Below, piece after piece: positions 1-12,929 of a DNA stretch of 64,000 nucleotides. The notes under the pieces are model-generated. The model did not search any database, was not told the origin of the DNA, and saw only the letters and a program-made list of their open reading frames with translations. Source of the stretch: Lateolabrax maculatus (lineage: Eukaryota > Chordata > Actinopteri > Acropomatiformes > Lateolabracidae). The stretch covers positions 20,607,501 to 20,671,500 of the forward strand of contig CM062202.1 in the NCBI GenBank assembly GCA_031216445.1, in the 5' to 3' direction. Made by a program: the position numbers and the translations under genes. Every line of letters starts with the position of its first letter. The stretch's first letter is position 1.

Positions 1-998
1 GCTGCTTAATGTTTTCATAGTGGAAATAGAACCAACATACCTCGTGTGTAACAGTCACTTGGCTGAACATAACCCAGAAGAAAAGCTGATTCCATACATT
101 CCCTACAGAAAAGATAATGTAATCTCATGTATTTTCTTTGAAAATTAATGAGCAATATATTTTGCTTTCAAAGCAACTTTTCCAACAGTTAAGATGAGAT
201 AAAACTGTAATTATACCTCTGGGGAAACTGGGTCATTGCAGCAGCAAAGATGAGGTTACACTGGGAGAACCAATACATACTTCCATTGTTCCCTACAACA
301 CTTACTGTATATAGCACTACTTTAGTGAGTGTTGACTTTGTCACTTTTTCTGTGCATGGCGCATCCCCTCGGGGGTGGATGGTACTGGGCTTACACCAAG
401 CCAACTTTACCCCAGTCAAATATCAGCTGCTGTACCCTCCACTGCACCACTCCCCCCAACACACCAGCTCCAATGCTTGACTCGTTATCAAGCCGTTAGT
501 CCTCACTGATCTTCCAGAGCTTCTGTCTAAACCCACCCACTGTCTCCATTCACCCTCCAATAAACATTCCACTGACAGCAAGTAGCAGTCTGACCCAGGA
601 TCAGCTCAGCTTTACTTTTAGTCCCGTCTGTTTGTTTTGGGTTGAGCTTCAACACATTTTAATTTGACCATGTGAAGTCATCCATTAGGGAACTAGTGGA
701 GAATGATCAAGTCTACAATAGATATGCAACCAAACAGCCTTTTTTACATTAAAGGCAAATGGATACATATCGCGGGAGAAGCATTCAGATCCATTAACTA
801 AGTAAAAGTACAACACTGCAAACATACTTAATTACAAGTGCATTCAAAATTCTACTAAATTAAAAGGACATAAGTATTATCAATGAAATGTACTGACAAT
901 ATCAAAGAAAAAGTACTTAAATGGCCCCAGTGGCTGATTATTATATGTGACATTATTAGACTGCAATTAGGGATTAGATACAATTAGGTAGTTTTGTC

Positions 999-1338
999 CA
1001 GTGGTATCCAACCTAGGGTTTGGGTCCCTCCAAAGGGTCATTAGATAAATCTGAGGGCTCTTGAGATGATTAATGGGAGAGCAAAAAAGTAAAAACTAAG
1101 TTCAGCTACACAAATGTGTATTCAGAAAAAAAAAACAACCTTATCTAATCTTTGCTTCTTTGTGACATAATGGATCATTTTACTTCTTTGGGCCTCAAAC
1201 CATTATTCATGAGAGGTTTCGAGGTAAAATGTCTCTTTGGTAGAACTGCTAACAACTCATAGGCATCTGGAACATGAGACGGGCCCCAACACTGGTTTTT
1301 TGTAAGAGTTCACAAGCTAAAAAGGTTGTGAACCACTG
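999..1338. mobile_element. Non-autonomous hAT-type MITE, 340 bp
   Basis: The ends form imperfect terminal inverted repeats. The left end begins CAGTGGTATCCAACCT and the right end, read in reverse complement, begins CAGTGGTTCACAACCT. The flanking 8-mers GTTTTGTC (991-998) and GTTTAATC (1339-1346) match at 6 of 8 positions and look like a decayed 8-bp target duplication, the size made by hAT transposases. The element has no transposase frame. I recognise the CAGTGGTTCCCAACCT-type terminus as a common teleost MITE end; the exact family name is not assigned. Confidence 0.78.
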
Positions 1339-2842
1339 GTTTAATCTCAGTGTGTTGTATTTCACAAGCTTATCATATGTTTTTTGTGTCAAATTTTTAG
1401 TCTGTAAAGTAACTAGTAACCACAGTTGCCAGATAAATGTTATGGAGTAAAACGTCCAACATTTCCCTCTGAATTGTGTAGTGGAGCAGAAGTATAAGGC
1501 AAGTACACGTACCTCAAAATCACATTTCATCCCCGCTGATTTATCAGACCTGACAGAGAATTGGTCTGAGGTCAGTTAAATAGCCTCATTTCATTCAATA
1601 AACATCTTCCAATTAGTCAAGTGTTGTTGTTTTGATCGTAACCCTCGAGATACTAACCAGAGCCCATGTGCAGCACAGGAAGACAAACAAACAGCTTACC
1701 CCGCCTGTCTAAAACAAGAAGGACTGTCAAATGGAGTGAAAAGTAGCAGATTGGACCAACAGGCTCGCTCTCACTTACACCCCCACACTAAGAACACACT
1801 GCTCTGCTGTCGTTATCGGCAAATGAAGAAAGGATGGGAGGTCTGGGAAAGGGAGGAGAGGGTGATAAAGCACTGGGATCTTGTTGACAGGTAGTTGCCC
1901 GATGGGCCAGACTGTGTCCGACAGGCCTGCCAGAGAACTAGTGCTGACGTGTCTTGTTCTTTGAAGAGACAGCCAGGTTCCTGTGTCGCGGCCGTCGGTG
2001 TAGGAAGTAAATGAGCATCTCTTACGATTGCCACGGCTGTGTTACAGGAAGTTCTTGACATGTTGTGATGTATCACATTGTCTTCTTTTAGACCGATTCA
2101 GCAATACAGCCCTCAGAACGGGGAAATAACATGACATGCAATTTCCCGATTGTCAAAAGTGGACAAAACCGGGATAAATGTCATGGGAAAACGTAAACAT
2201 ATGGAGCTCAAACTCTCATCTCTGATGCAAGCTCAAAACATCTGCTGTGAAAAGTTTTATGTGTATTATAATTCAAGTCAGCAAGGAGACAAGTTTTTTT
2301 TAATCAGAACAAGCACATGTGCTCAAACCTCAAGTGCCTGTGTCTTAACACAGTTTTTAATGGTATTATTTCTGCCACTATGCAGAAAACATTGCTGTAT
2401 TGTTTAGCCATTTCTGCACTGCTGCTCACAATCTCACATTTTCATAAACAAACTGACTCGCTGCGTCTCAGCGCAGAGCGACCTTGAGTATACGGTTGGT
2501 TGGTTTTTGCACCGGCGATGGCGGTTGGAGGCGCTCTGCGGGCCGCGGCGCTGAAACCCAATAGGGGCCCCATATTAGCGGGCACTGAGTGAAACAGTCA
2601 ACAGCAGTGTTTCAGGGAAGCAGTGGAGCTTTAACACCTACTGTAACGCCCTGCCCTGCTTCCTGCTCTGGATTACATCTAGCGTCTACATCTACAGTAT
2701 ATAGGACGCACACACGCACACACACATAAATGCTGAGACTTTTTCTCAATGTCGCCCCCCCCCTTCACCTTTCCCACCCACTCGCATTCACATTGGGGTT
2801 ATTCAAAAAGCTGTATTGCACCTACTAATGCTCACCTACTCT

Positions 2843-2844
2843 CT

Positions 2845-2891
<47 letters not shown>

Positions 2892-2894
2892 ACA
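2843..2894. repeat. Compound (CT)n(CA)n microsatellite
   Basis: A run of about 12 CT units passes directly into about 14 CA units. Simple repeat; likely length-polymorphic. Confidence 0.95.
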
Positions 2895-3350
2895 TGCCGT
2901 GACATCCAAGCTATTTCCTATCCCACTTGATACGTACTTGTTATAATCTGTCTGTAAGTGTTATGTTAATGAACAAACAGCAAAATACCTAAAGCACTGA
3001 GCATTAGTGATAGAAAACACACTATTCGGAGCAGCTTTGAATCACCTTCACACACGCACACGCACACACACATCACATGCACCCTTTTGTTACATATTAG
3101 GGAACTGGTAATGGAAAGCCCCCCCCCTCCTATGAGGGCTGGCCTCATTTTAGTAATTACCGTGTGGAAGGTGTAATGGAAGCCTACCCCCTTGAGCAAC
3201 ACACAGCGACATGCATGCACACACACTTACACACTCAAACAGTCATACAGTCACATATAAGTACATTCTGTATTTCCCCCTGTTCATCTTCACTGCACTG
3301 TGCACTGTGTGGATTGGTAAAATTCTTCTTCTAGCCACTCCGTCTGTCCA

Positions 3351-3378
3351 ACACACACACACACACACACACACACAC
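3351..3378. repeat. (AC)14 microsatellite
   Basis: Uninterrupted AC dinucleotide run, followed by a short CG-containing end. Shorter CA and GT tracts lie nearby at about 3050-3072 and 3490-3501. Confidence 0.95.
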
Positions 3379-4509
3379 GCGCATATGCCATCTATCAAAT
3401 GGCCAGTCCTATCTGTTATCAGTATGTCTTGGCCTGTCATACCTGCCTGTCGTCTGCAGCCTGTGTCCCAGAATGCTGACAGATAAGAGTGTGTGTGTGT
3501 GCCACTCAAGCATCAGTGTGTGCTTTTTGGATCTCACACTCATCCACTTTTAAGGGTTTCCCACGTTCTGCTGGGTTTAATCTCAGTGACACTGGTGGTC
3601 AGCTATTAGACCCACCAGACACACTCTATCAGGAACAGAAAGGAGTGGGCAAACTCTCCCCAGTGAAGTCTGTGGTGGGACCTAACACATCCAAAATTGC
3701 ACACAGATGTATATGTATGGATGCGCACATGACCACACTCGCTTATGAATACAAGCACAGTAAGAAGTCTGGCTGTTGTGAAATAGTTGTAGCAGTGAGA
3801 CAAGACGCTCACTAAACCATGACATCAATTCAGTGCAGTGTTTGATGACATAACTGAGCATGAAATAGGGGCCGACATTTCAAACAGCTACTTGTTATAG
3901 GGCACGATGAAGACTGATTTTTTGCAGCATGGTTTTTGATGTCGGGTCTATCTGACTGAAACGCAGTGAGGAATCCGTTAAAAACAAGGACACATCATGT
4001 AAGGTCATACAGCAATGGTAGACTGATGCAGCAATGCAGGTCGACCACACAGTGCCAGGAACTTGGGAGCCCAAAGAACCCAACACAGGGACAACATTAG
4101 AAAATGAAGTTATTAACATATTCCTGTTTAAGTATGTGAAGATTAGGCAAATTAGACTAGTAAAGGATTAAAGAGCACAATTTTTGCATGAGACAAGGCA
4201 GCAACACAGTCACTGTGTTGTTCTTTGTATCTTAATTCATTGTTTTGCTAATGTTTTATTTGAATGAATGTTGAAAAAGAGAAACTGCATTGGCAAGTTA
4301 ATTTAAGTTTTAGTTTCTCTTATTTGCTCTATGACCCATCTCTGTACATCTCTCTTTTTTTACTTCAAAAGCCGACTACTTTGTTTAAACATCACTAATA
4401 GAAATCCCCACCTCAACTTCTAATATTGACACTAGAAACAAAATGCATTGCTTGCTTATAGTTATAGTCTGAATAAATGTTGTACCTTAGTTGCAGCAGT
4501 CTGAAGGCT

Positions 4510-4900
4510 TTTTGAGCAGTGGTCACTCTGATAGTTCCTGCACTATCACAATATACTGCCTTAGGATCAAGGACTGGCATTAACTAGGCCCCATGAATCA
4601 TGGTTCCTGCTTTGAAAGTCTCTAGTTAAGTTCTGTGGTTCCTGCAAAAGTTTGTGCTTTGGAAAAAGGTGGCTGAATCTTTCCACTGGAGTCAAGAACC
4701 ATTTCAGAAACCTGCTTTTCGACCTCTTAATGTAGTTCCTCCTCTCATGGTTCCTGGCCCCCCAAAAAATCCCCCGCTCTGGAGGTGGTACGTTGGCCCA
4801 GGAGCTATTGGGGTGGAGCTGAAGGGGCCAGTATATTCTCCCCCACACCTCGCTGGTGTAGGATTATGTTGGGCTGTGTTCAACCATTTTAGTAACCTTC
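4510..4900. repeat. Possible degenerate dispersed repeat
   Basis: The stretch has repeated GGTTCCTG/AGTTCCT motifs on the plus strand spaced over about 250 bp, followed by a GC-richer part. This resembles a common fish interspersed element with many GTTCC words, but I cannot define its ends or find terminal repeats. Confidence 0.3.
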
Positions 4901-5962
4901 CAAAAGCAACAATTCGACATTGCTTCCTCTTACTGGGGAACTATTTTGTCAAAAGGGACAATTGTATGTCACATTACCCAACAGTGCAACATAAAAAGTA
5001 GTCAACAGGAAATGGTCACTAATCATGCAGAATCTACCATCATATATCAAATATGGAGTAACTGTCCAGTGTCATGAATATGATACACACACGCTGTATT
5101 TTCACTAGACTCCCTTCTCTCTCTAACCCAAACCGTAATACATATACACACACAGACACACAGACACACACACACGACATAGTGGTGCTTGGAGGTGGGT
5201 GGCACTCCTCAGCGACTCTCAGTAATAAAAGTCGAGCGTGATTTGAAAAGGCCCTATTGTGGCTTCATTCTGTTTTTCCACGAGGGTAGCATTCCTCCCA
5301 AATTGGACAAAAGAATTTTAATGGGGCGGCTAATGGACTGTGATTAGATAGGAGGAGAGGGAGAGGGAGAGAAGGAGAGAGAGAGAGAGAAATAGGTGGG
5401 CCTTGTTGGGAGTGGGCAGGATGGGGGGCTAAATGCTGCGATGGGGGGGAGGTTGAGTTTCATCCATCCAGAGAGAGGGGGCGATGGGCCAGGAGATTAC
5501 CCCATTTACCTGCAACCTTTGAGGGGGAACTGGAGAGGAGGACAGGGGGTTTTATTGCGGAGGTTAGGTTGCAAGGGGGACACAGGGGACTCCACTCCAA
5601 AGGTATATCCGTACATATAGTGGTGGGATGGATGGAAGCCCACCTGCCTTTTAGCTGTAAGTGGATTCAGTGTGGCTCAAGTGGCTTAATGCAGGGCTTA
5701 CTCACTGTCGTACAAAGAGAGACTGCAGGACTGTGAAGCGGGCTTTACAAGACGCTAAAAATAGGACTGGGGTGATACACCTTTTTGCCAAAATTTTACT
5801 ATAAATTTTAGAATGATAGACAGGTAGCCAGGAGCAGGACCAGGTGCTTTCTCCTTTAGGGCTTCTTTTCTTGATCTGATGTGTTAAGTTATACTTGTAC
5901 TGCGCAGTAGTTTGGTCTTGCTTTTATGTAGAGTCAGCAAAAATGTGTGTAACTGTGTGCAT

Positions 5963-5993
5963 CAAATGTGTGTAACTGGGTTACACACATTTG
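5963..5993. repeat. Perfect 14-bp inverted repeat (hairpin)
   Basis: Left arm CAAATGTGTGTAAC, 3-base spacer TGG, right arm GTTACACACATTTG, an exact reverse complement. A further copy of the left-arm motif (AAATGTGTGTAACTGTG) lies directly upstream at 5941-5957. Confidence 0.9.
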
Positions 5994-6006
5994 CTAAGTC
6001 TGAGTG

Positions 6007-6115
6007 TCACACGACGAGGACTCAAGCCAGACTCAAGTCATGGATCTGCTGACTTTGACTTCACAAAATCATAAAAGGCTTGCAACTCCACTTTGACTTG
6101 ATTTGTGACTTCACT
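6007..6115. repeat. Degenerate GACTTGA-type dispersed repeat
   Basis: The segment is built from irregular ACTCAAG / GACTTG / GACTTCAC words on both strands. This matches a widespread teleost repeat rich in GACTTGAGACTTGACT-like words. The copy is too decayed for ends to be placed. Confidence 0.35.
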
Positions 6116-6719
6116 TTTACGAAGATTAAAATGATGGTATAAAAGGAGAAAATGAGCGCTTCATTTTCCTGCAGGTGGATGAATCAATCAACTGGCAGCC
6201 AATCACATTCCACAAGCAGTATGTCATGAGGTATGAGGTGTATAAGACCTCTTCTGTCACACTGAGCTTGTGAGATTTGTGGAATAAAAATGTTACAAAA
6301 CACAAAACACCCATCTATTTAAGTATCTGTGTAGAACTAAGTAGCTAAATGACAAATAAAATGTGAGAGTAAAAATGTGTTTAGCTTGCTCAGTGACAGG
6401 TCACGTGACTTGTTAATGCAGTGCTCTGTGACTGTGGTTATGAGAAAGGTCATGGGGTCTTGGCTGAGGTGAAAGGAGGAGGGTGGTATCTCTTTATCAC
6501 ACACCTGTCTGAGTTGAGACAAACAGCAGCCTGTCAATTATTAGCCGACTACTGTTGACTTTTTTATCCATTAGGAATGAGTGTGGAAGGTGCTGGAAAT
6601 CAGAACATACCGTGAGCTTTTGCTCCTTGTAGTTACTACTATCTGTTAACTGTGCACAGTGTGGGATTCTGTGTTGTTGGTAAGGTGGTTTTTAACAATG
6701 TCAGTGGTGTGGCGCCAAA

Positions 6720-6912
6720 GTCGGTGTGTTAGTCGGTCCATCACTTTGGTCCAGACTGAATATATCTCAACAGCTGTTCGATGGATTGCCATGAAATGTC
6801 GTACAGACTCGTTTTCATATAGCACCATCATCAGGTAAACATTTTCTATTGTCCAAAACTTTGGTCTAGTTAGCAAATGTTAGCATGCTAAAATGCTAAA
6901 CTGCGATGGGGA
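6720..6912. repeat. Teleost dispersed repeat, copy A
   Basis: The block from 6764 starts ATCTCAACAGCTGTTC and runs into TGGATTGCCATGAAAT. It matches the block from 40578 at 30 of 34 positions. The downstream GTTAGCATGCTAAAATGCTA words also belong to this family as I know it from percomorph genomes. No coding frame; probably a MITE or SINE-like remnant. Confidence 0.7.
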
Positions 6913-7560
6913 ATTGGCCACACGGACTTTTAGTCTTGTTATTCTGCATATATCATTTCCACAATCCTCTACATTGAGTTAGGGTTATATCCTGAAAGAT
7001 AAAATCTGTAAATGCATCATTTAGCGCTGTTTTAATTCTTCAATTTATATCATTTTGCAACCGTAGTTGTATCAAGTTTTTGCAAACCTGAAGGTCTTTT
7101 AGACCAGTGCATCGGATTGGACTGCAAAAGAACCGAAAGATCATGTTGTTATGTTCATGTGAGTATGGTTCAATAGTAATGTCAGTAGACTGAAACATTG
7201 TTGATAAAAAGACTACAAGTGATCATCAGTGTGTGGGACATTTTTGCAACAGTTGTTGTAACATTCTTCAAACGTTGGAGATCCTCTTGAAATCAAAACT
7301 CACCATTCCCACCTGACAGTGTGAAAATCACCATTTTCATTGTATGTGTTTCTTTCAATAACCCATTTCTATTCTAAATGTATGGATCTCTCTTCCATAA
7401 TCTCCCCCTGCATATCTGGGCTGTCTATCTGCCTCCCAATTCCACTAGACTGAAATGACTTGAAATGCCTTCTGTCATCACAAGTGCGCACACACAAACA
7501 CAAACACATACACACACACTCTACACTTACATTCATCCCTATGCAGATAAACCTCCTCTG

Positions 7561-7564
<4 letters not shown>

Positions 7565-7592
<28 letters not shown>
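7565..7592. repeat. (CA)n microsatellite
   Basis: About 14 uninterrupted CA units. A GT run of about nine units follows at 7757-7774. Confidence 0.95.
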
Positions 7593-7595
<3 letters not shown>

Positions 7596-8785
7596 TGTCA
7601 TTCTTTTCCAAATTGGATAGAGACACTGCCATGCGATATTTACATAAGTAATAACAGGCGGCTGCTCCGGGGGCCAGCAGCTCCTATCTCACAGCACAGG
7701 ATGGGTAATTGCTATTTTGGCACTGAGGTGCTACCTGTGTGTGCTTAAGTGTGACTGTGTGTGTGTGTGTGTGTGCAAGGAGGGATTATCTGAAAAAGAA
7801 TCAAAGCAAGAGTGGTGAATGTATTAGGGATTTGTGTGTGCATGTGTGTAAGCGTGCATGTTCGGATTCTGACAAAATAAACCTCTTATTCTTCTTCTCT
7901 TTTTATTTGCAGCACATGTCACGATGACTGTGTTATAGTTTGGGTCCAGTGGGAGACAACAGGCTGCATCTATAGCCCACCGCTCCTCAGCTTGATATTT
8001 GGTGTCGGGCTGGCGCAGTTTGTTATCAGTACATATTGTCCCATGCTGCAAGTGTGCTGCTTGTGTGTTTTAGATGGTTGGTGTGACTGGATCTGGCTCC
8101 CTTCCTCGCTTGTTCACTCTCTCTCTCCCCATCTGTGTGTGTGTTTGAATATGCTTATTTCAACCAAATATGTGGGCAGCTGTCAGTTGCTGTGGATGAC
8201 TCTTGTTTCTCTGTGAACATGTTTATTTTGAATGAGTTTGTTTTCGTCTTTGCATGTGCTTTTGAGCATGGACAGTGTTGCGTTTCTTCTATGGCATTAG
8301 TGTGCCAGTGCTCAGAGTGAGTACGCAAGCAGGTGTATGTGTGTTCTTGCGCTTCGATCTTTATGAGAAGTATTTTTAGACTTTTTTAAGAAAAGGGACA
8401 TATTTTGACGTTATTTTCTCTGTCCTTCTTCCTCTCTGTATGTTTTGGAGACTTAAGGACTAATTTAAGGTTTAAATTTAGGCAGGGTTTAGGGTTAGAC
8501 CTCATGCCAGATTAATGCAGCTAATAGAAGGTCTTCACAGGTATAGTAAGTCAAACTGTGTTGTGTGTGTTTGTGTGTGACTACGTGTGTGTAATCCTCA
8601 GTGCTCTCGACAGCTCGACAGCTCTCTCCTCCTCTGTGCAACTCAATAAGCTCTCGCTGCTGTCACTGTGCAGCGGTGGGACGCCATAGCAACCAGCCCA
8701 CCTTCAGGTGATTACCATGCTCAGCCCTACCTCACCCACCTCAACACCCATGGTGCAAATGCAGCCCTTCCCCGGGAGAAGAAGA

Positions 8786-8836
8786 TGGAGGAGGAGGAGG
8801 AGGAGGAGGAAGAGGAGGAGGAGGAGGAGGAGGAGG
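8786..8836. repeat. (GGA)n trinucleotide run
   Basis: About 17 GAG/GGA units with one AGA interruption. It explains an apparent poly-glutamate frame, which is not a gene. Confidence 0.95.
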
Positions 8837-10549
8837 GGAGAGAGAAGCAGAGGAAAAGAATAGCTGGTCTGAACAAAATATTTTACCTTAGCATCTCAGC
8901 ACAAGACTAGATAGTGTCCTGCACTGTGGGTTTTTCTGATATCTTGTCAGATTTTGTGATTCTTCCGCTTTCACTTGAGAATAGGAGGCGTAAATGATGG
9001 GTATACGAATCAGTTTGGAGCGAACCAATAGTTGAAGTTGATTTAGCTCCTCTTGCGGAATAACCGACAGAGGTTACAATGTTGACTTGCACTGTGTTTT
9101 TACTGTTGCAGGTAACAGCTGGGTTCCAAAATTTTATGCAGTGTTGACAATAATATATTCTAATCATATGGCACTGTTGTATAAAGGAGTCATTAAAAGC
9201 TGTAGAGAGGCACCTTACAGGGAAAAACAGAGCATATTAATGTGTGGAATATGAGCCCAGAGGTAGTTATTCTTAATTAACTATGCATTGTTTATCATGC
9301 AATGCTCTACCCACAACAAACACTACTAAAGGCCTTTATATGCTTCAAACAAAGCACTTGTTGGATGGTCTAACAGCCTCTAATGGTGGAATCGGTGGAG
9401 TCTGCGTCCAACCATTTTTGGACTGTCATGTCCACTTTACGCAGTGACTGGCCAGGTGTGCAGAGGTGTAAATGTTTGAACTTCTCTCTCAAGCTCTCTT
9501 TTTTTATTGTCACACATCAAATCTCGCCACTTTTCGTATGTGCGGTGTGCAACACCGTGAATGACTTAGAGGAGAAACCGTCCAAAAGATCTCCATTTGA
9601 ACTACTCATTGAATCTCGGCCCTTTCTGTGATTATAGGCTTTTTCATCACCTTAGGGTGTGGTTATTCAGAGAAGGTATAAACACTTTTGCCGTTAGATG
9701 TGCTTGTGGTTGGAACTAGTTTGTCTGAAGCATACTGAGACCTGAAGTCAAATGATCCCAAAGCCCTATATCATGTACAATGTTTTATTGGGCTTCACAT
9801 GCCCCCAACTCAAAAGCTTTTAAATCTGTATACGTCACTGCCTGGAACTCATTGGGATCATTTTGATGTGACCAGCGGCCCAACGTGACTAAATGAATGT
9901 AACGGATAGCGGAAACACTGATTTTTATATTACAGCATTGATGAAACTGTATTCAATGTGGATCAGTCACATCTGGCTGATACACAATCCGCTTAATAAA
10001 GTCAGGATCCAGTGGTATGGATTGGTGCATCCCTACAGGGACAGAATTGTCAGATTCAACAATTAGGCTATAAGCAGCTTTTCTGTGTAAAGCTGAAATC
10101 TGTAACTTTCCAAACTATGTCACCCTTTCCAGCAGCAACAGGTTGATAGAAATGATGTCTGTGAAAGACTGTCCTCCATCTGAATCATCCTTTTAGGCAA
10201 AATCTGGAAAATGCCCGCTAGTTAAACGGTTGGTTAAACTTGGTCGATTCACGATTTACTCGCAAAGTGCTACACTAAATCCAAACACAGCTGCTAGGCA
10301 CATGCCACAAATACAAATACCAATAAGGAATTATCTGGATAAATGTTACAATGAAATGCAATTATGCAGACAATAAAAAACTCACAACGCGAAAAAGGGG
10401 GTCTTTTTTTATTTAACTGAAACTTAAATTTAACAATCACAAACTATCACAATCCAACCTTAACATTCTATCCTTCATAATGTTGTTGCATTCACTGTAG
10501 CCGCCCACTTGCCTGATCGTCTCAGGTTGTGGACGAAGCGTGACTTTCC

Positions 10550-10940
10550 ACTCCACATATTTCCATCATCTTTAATTATTATTTTTTTCCATCATTGGCA
10601 TCTATCGGAATGAGCAGATTTATGGGTTTAATCAGTTAAGACAGCGCTGCATGTGTAGCCATTTAACATGAATAAATCATTACCACATTAATTTACTGGC
10701 CTCTTGCCAGATTTGCATGTTACTTGTTGTGACACCGGGTTGGTAGTAAAGTCTGATTGTTTTATGGCTGAAAACAGGAAGAGGGGGCCGCTTTCAATTG
10801 GAGCGGAAGCTTTTTGGTCAGCAGCAATCTCTGTGTCCTCTGGACGCCACTGGAAAATGTGTTTAATTCTAACATGTAAGTCATTTAAAATCAATAATAC
10901 CGCTGGCATGAGATAAATCCATTAACTGACCATGATTGGA
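10550..10940. promoter_or_regulatory. Candidate conserved non-coding element
   Basis: This is AT-rich but free of simple repeats, with many homeodomain-like TAAT/ATTA words, a TTTATGG Cdx/Hox-like word and AATCA words in close packing, and no long open frame with coding character. Such composition is typical of distal enhancers near developmental genes. It is an inference from composition only; no alignment was possible. Confidence 0.25.
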
Positions 10941-12929
10941 TTTGTTTACTATAATCTTATTAAAAAACTAGAGTTTTTCTACATCGCACCTTTCACTTGT
11001 ACCAGTTTGTCTGAGAGTAACAGCTGAAGGGCCAAACGTCCATTGTGTGCTTACAAACTCCCACCACCTTCTGTGCCTTCCCTTGATTCGCACCACGTTA
11101 GGAGATGGCATCAGTTGGAACTCAAACTCCATCATCAACTCGCAGCTTTGATGGTTCAGCCAAGTGTCAGTTTGTGTGTGACTGTGACGCTTGTGTCTGC
11201 ATCTGTGCTCTGAGCCATTAACTCCCAATTAAAAACAAATATCTCAGACTGCGAGAGGGACGGTCTGTGCGTGACTGTTATTAATGCCATGTGACTGAAA
11301 CGTATGTATGTTTACGTGCATAAATAATCCATGTGTACATTCGCACATGTGCTTTTGTATACATGCACACACACCGTTAAAAACAACGCCATTGCTTAGG
11401 GTAATGTCCCTCACGAAGGCATACATGCCCTCCATATCTTCCACATACATACGCTTGCTGTTGCTGCTCCACCTCCTTGTCTTTCTCTAAGCATGATGAT
11501 TAGGCGATGCTCCGGAGCGCCTGACACCGCGCCATAAAATAACTGTGAGACACCTTAAATCATCTCCCCTGGAGTGCTTATTCCCTTTTGCGGCTGCCAA
11601 ATGTCTTTCGTGTGTAATCTTTTAAATAAAAATTCTAAAGCTGCCTGGAGTTTGAGCTGATTTGTAGCTTGTGTTGATGCTTTAAGCGTTGAGTGACTGC
11701 ACCGCCACAGACATCTAAATGCATCTAACGGCAGTAGCTTAATCTGGCAGCCAGATGAGAGTTTGCTGGATCGTTACCCAGGCCCCTAACAACCAAAAAT
11801 GATGCGTTTACAACAAAACAGTAGGATAAATGGGTTTTCGTGGGGTTACAAAGAGTAATTTGTGACTTTGATACAACTTTGCTGCCTTTACGCCTCATAA
11901 AACAAGACACAGCAACTTGTAAATCATACACCTTAGTCACAGCCTAAGAATAAAGGTTTCCAGAAAATGCACATTTCAGCTGCACTTTCTATTTATTTTC
12001 TGTCCGCCTTGCAAGAGAAAGGCATGTAACCTCGATATGTCTTGATCAGGGAGGTTATATTACAGTGTGGCATTAGAGAACCTCTCTGTGTGAGCACATA
12101 CCTCCTGCTGTCAAGTCTCAAACCAGTGGCATTTCCCAGAACAACAACTCAGGACTGGAAAATGAAGGGCGGTAAACAACAGGGTAGACACAACAACGGC
12201 CCGCTTTCAAAACCCTCAGGTAATTCTGAAATGACACAAAGGGTCTCTTGCCGCTCGGTTGCTTTTCCACCACCACGGAGAGAGCTCGCGCCCGCTGGGC
12301 TCGACTGCCGGACCTGCCGTGATGCTTATTGACTGACACACTGCCGTCGGGGGGTAGAGCTGGGTGGCAGGGGCACGAATAGGTCAGATAACAGCCGGCG
12401 ACCCGGCGTGGGGCGTGGGGATGGATGCTGCAGGGTGGACGGGTGGTGGAGGGTTTCAGAGTGCCAATTGACCACTTACCAAACCCTGCTCCCAAACAGG
12501 GATCGTCCAATCATAGCTTAGCAACCGTAACTAGACACAGCAGGCCCATCACGCTTTGGACTTCTCCACATGTAGAAGCGCTGTGCACAGGGCTCCGACA
12601 GCGGGGACACTGGGTTATCTACAGAGATCGGAGGGTGTTGTCTTTTTGTATCGCCTTTTAAAAGCCATGAAACGCAAAAAGTGTAGGGAATGGATTAAAC
12701 TGTGTGTTTATATGACTCGAGCTGCAAACATAAGCATGCCAGGCTACCTACAGTAGAAACCTCAAGTTATTTCCAAAGGCAGGGGGCATTACATCAGCTG
12801 GCGGTATTACGCGCTCTACCCTGCAATACCCCGAACATTGCTGCTTCTTTATTTTCACCTCTTCTCCGTAGATCATCAGCTGGTGAGAATCAGACTTTTT
12901 GCCTTTGACATGCAGCCTTAGCCTCTGTT

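Larger units (their letters stand above)
1..4400. other. Upstream gene-free region, first part
   Basis: I see no coding gene. All open frames are short, lack splice partners or recognisable domains, and several are dinucleotide-repeat translations. The stretch holds a hAT-type MITE near 1.0-1.3 kb, a CT/CA compound microsatellite near 2.85 kb, CA/GT runs near 3.05, 3.36 and 3.49 kb, and otherwise unique AT-rich sequence. The neighbourhood of EPHA4 is gene-poor in other vertebrates, so a desert upstream is expected. Confidence 0.6.
4400..9000. other. Upstream gene-free region, second part
   Basis: No gene is supported. The region contains fish-type repeat fragments (4.5-4.9 kb, 6.0-6.1 kb, 6.72-6.91 kb), a perfect hairpin at 5963-5993, purine-rich AG sequence at 5349-5392, CA/GT microsatellites at 7.57 and 7.76 kb, and a GGA trinucleotide run at 8.79 kb. 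The rest is unremarkable AT-rich intergenic DNA. Confidence 0.55.

Noticed and set aside
8668..8910. Short frame with a poly-glutamate stretch
   Set aside because: Explained by the GGA microsatellite; no homology or splice context.
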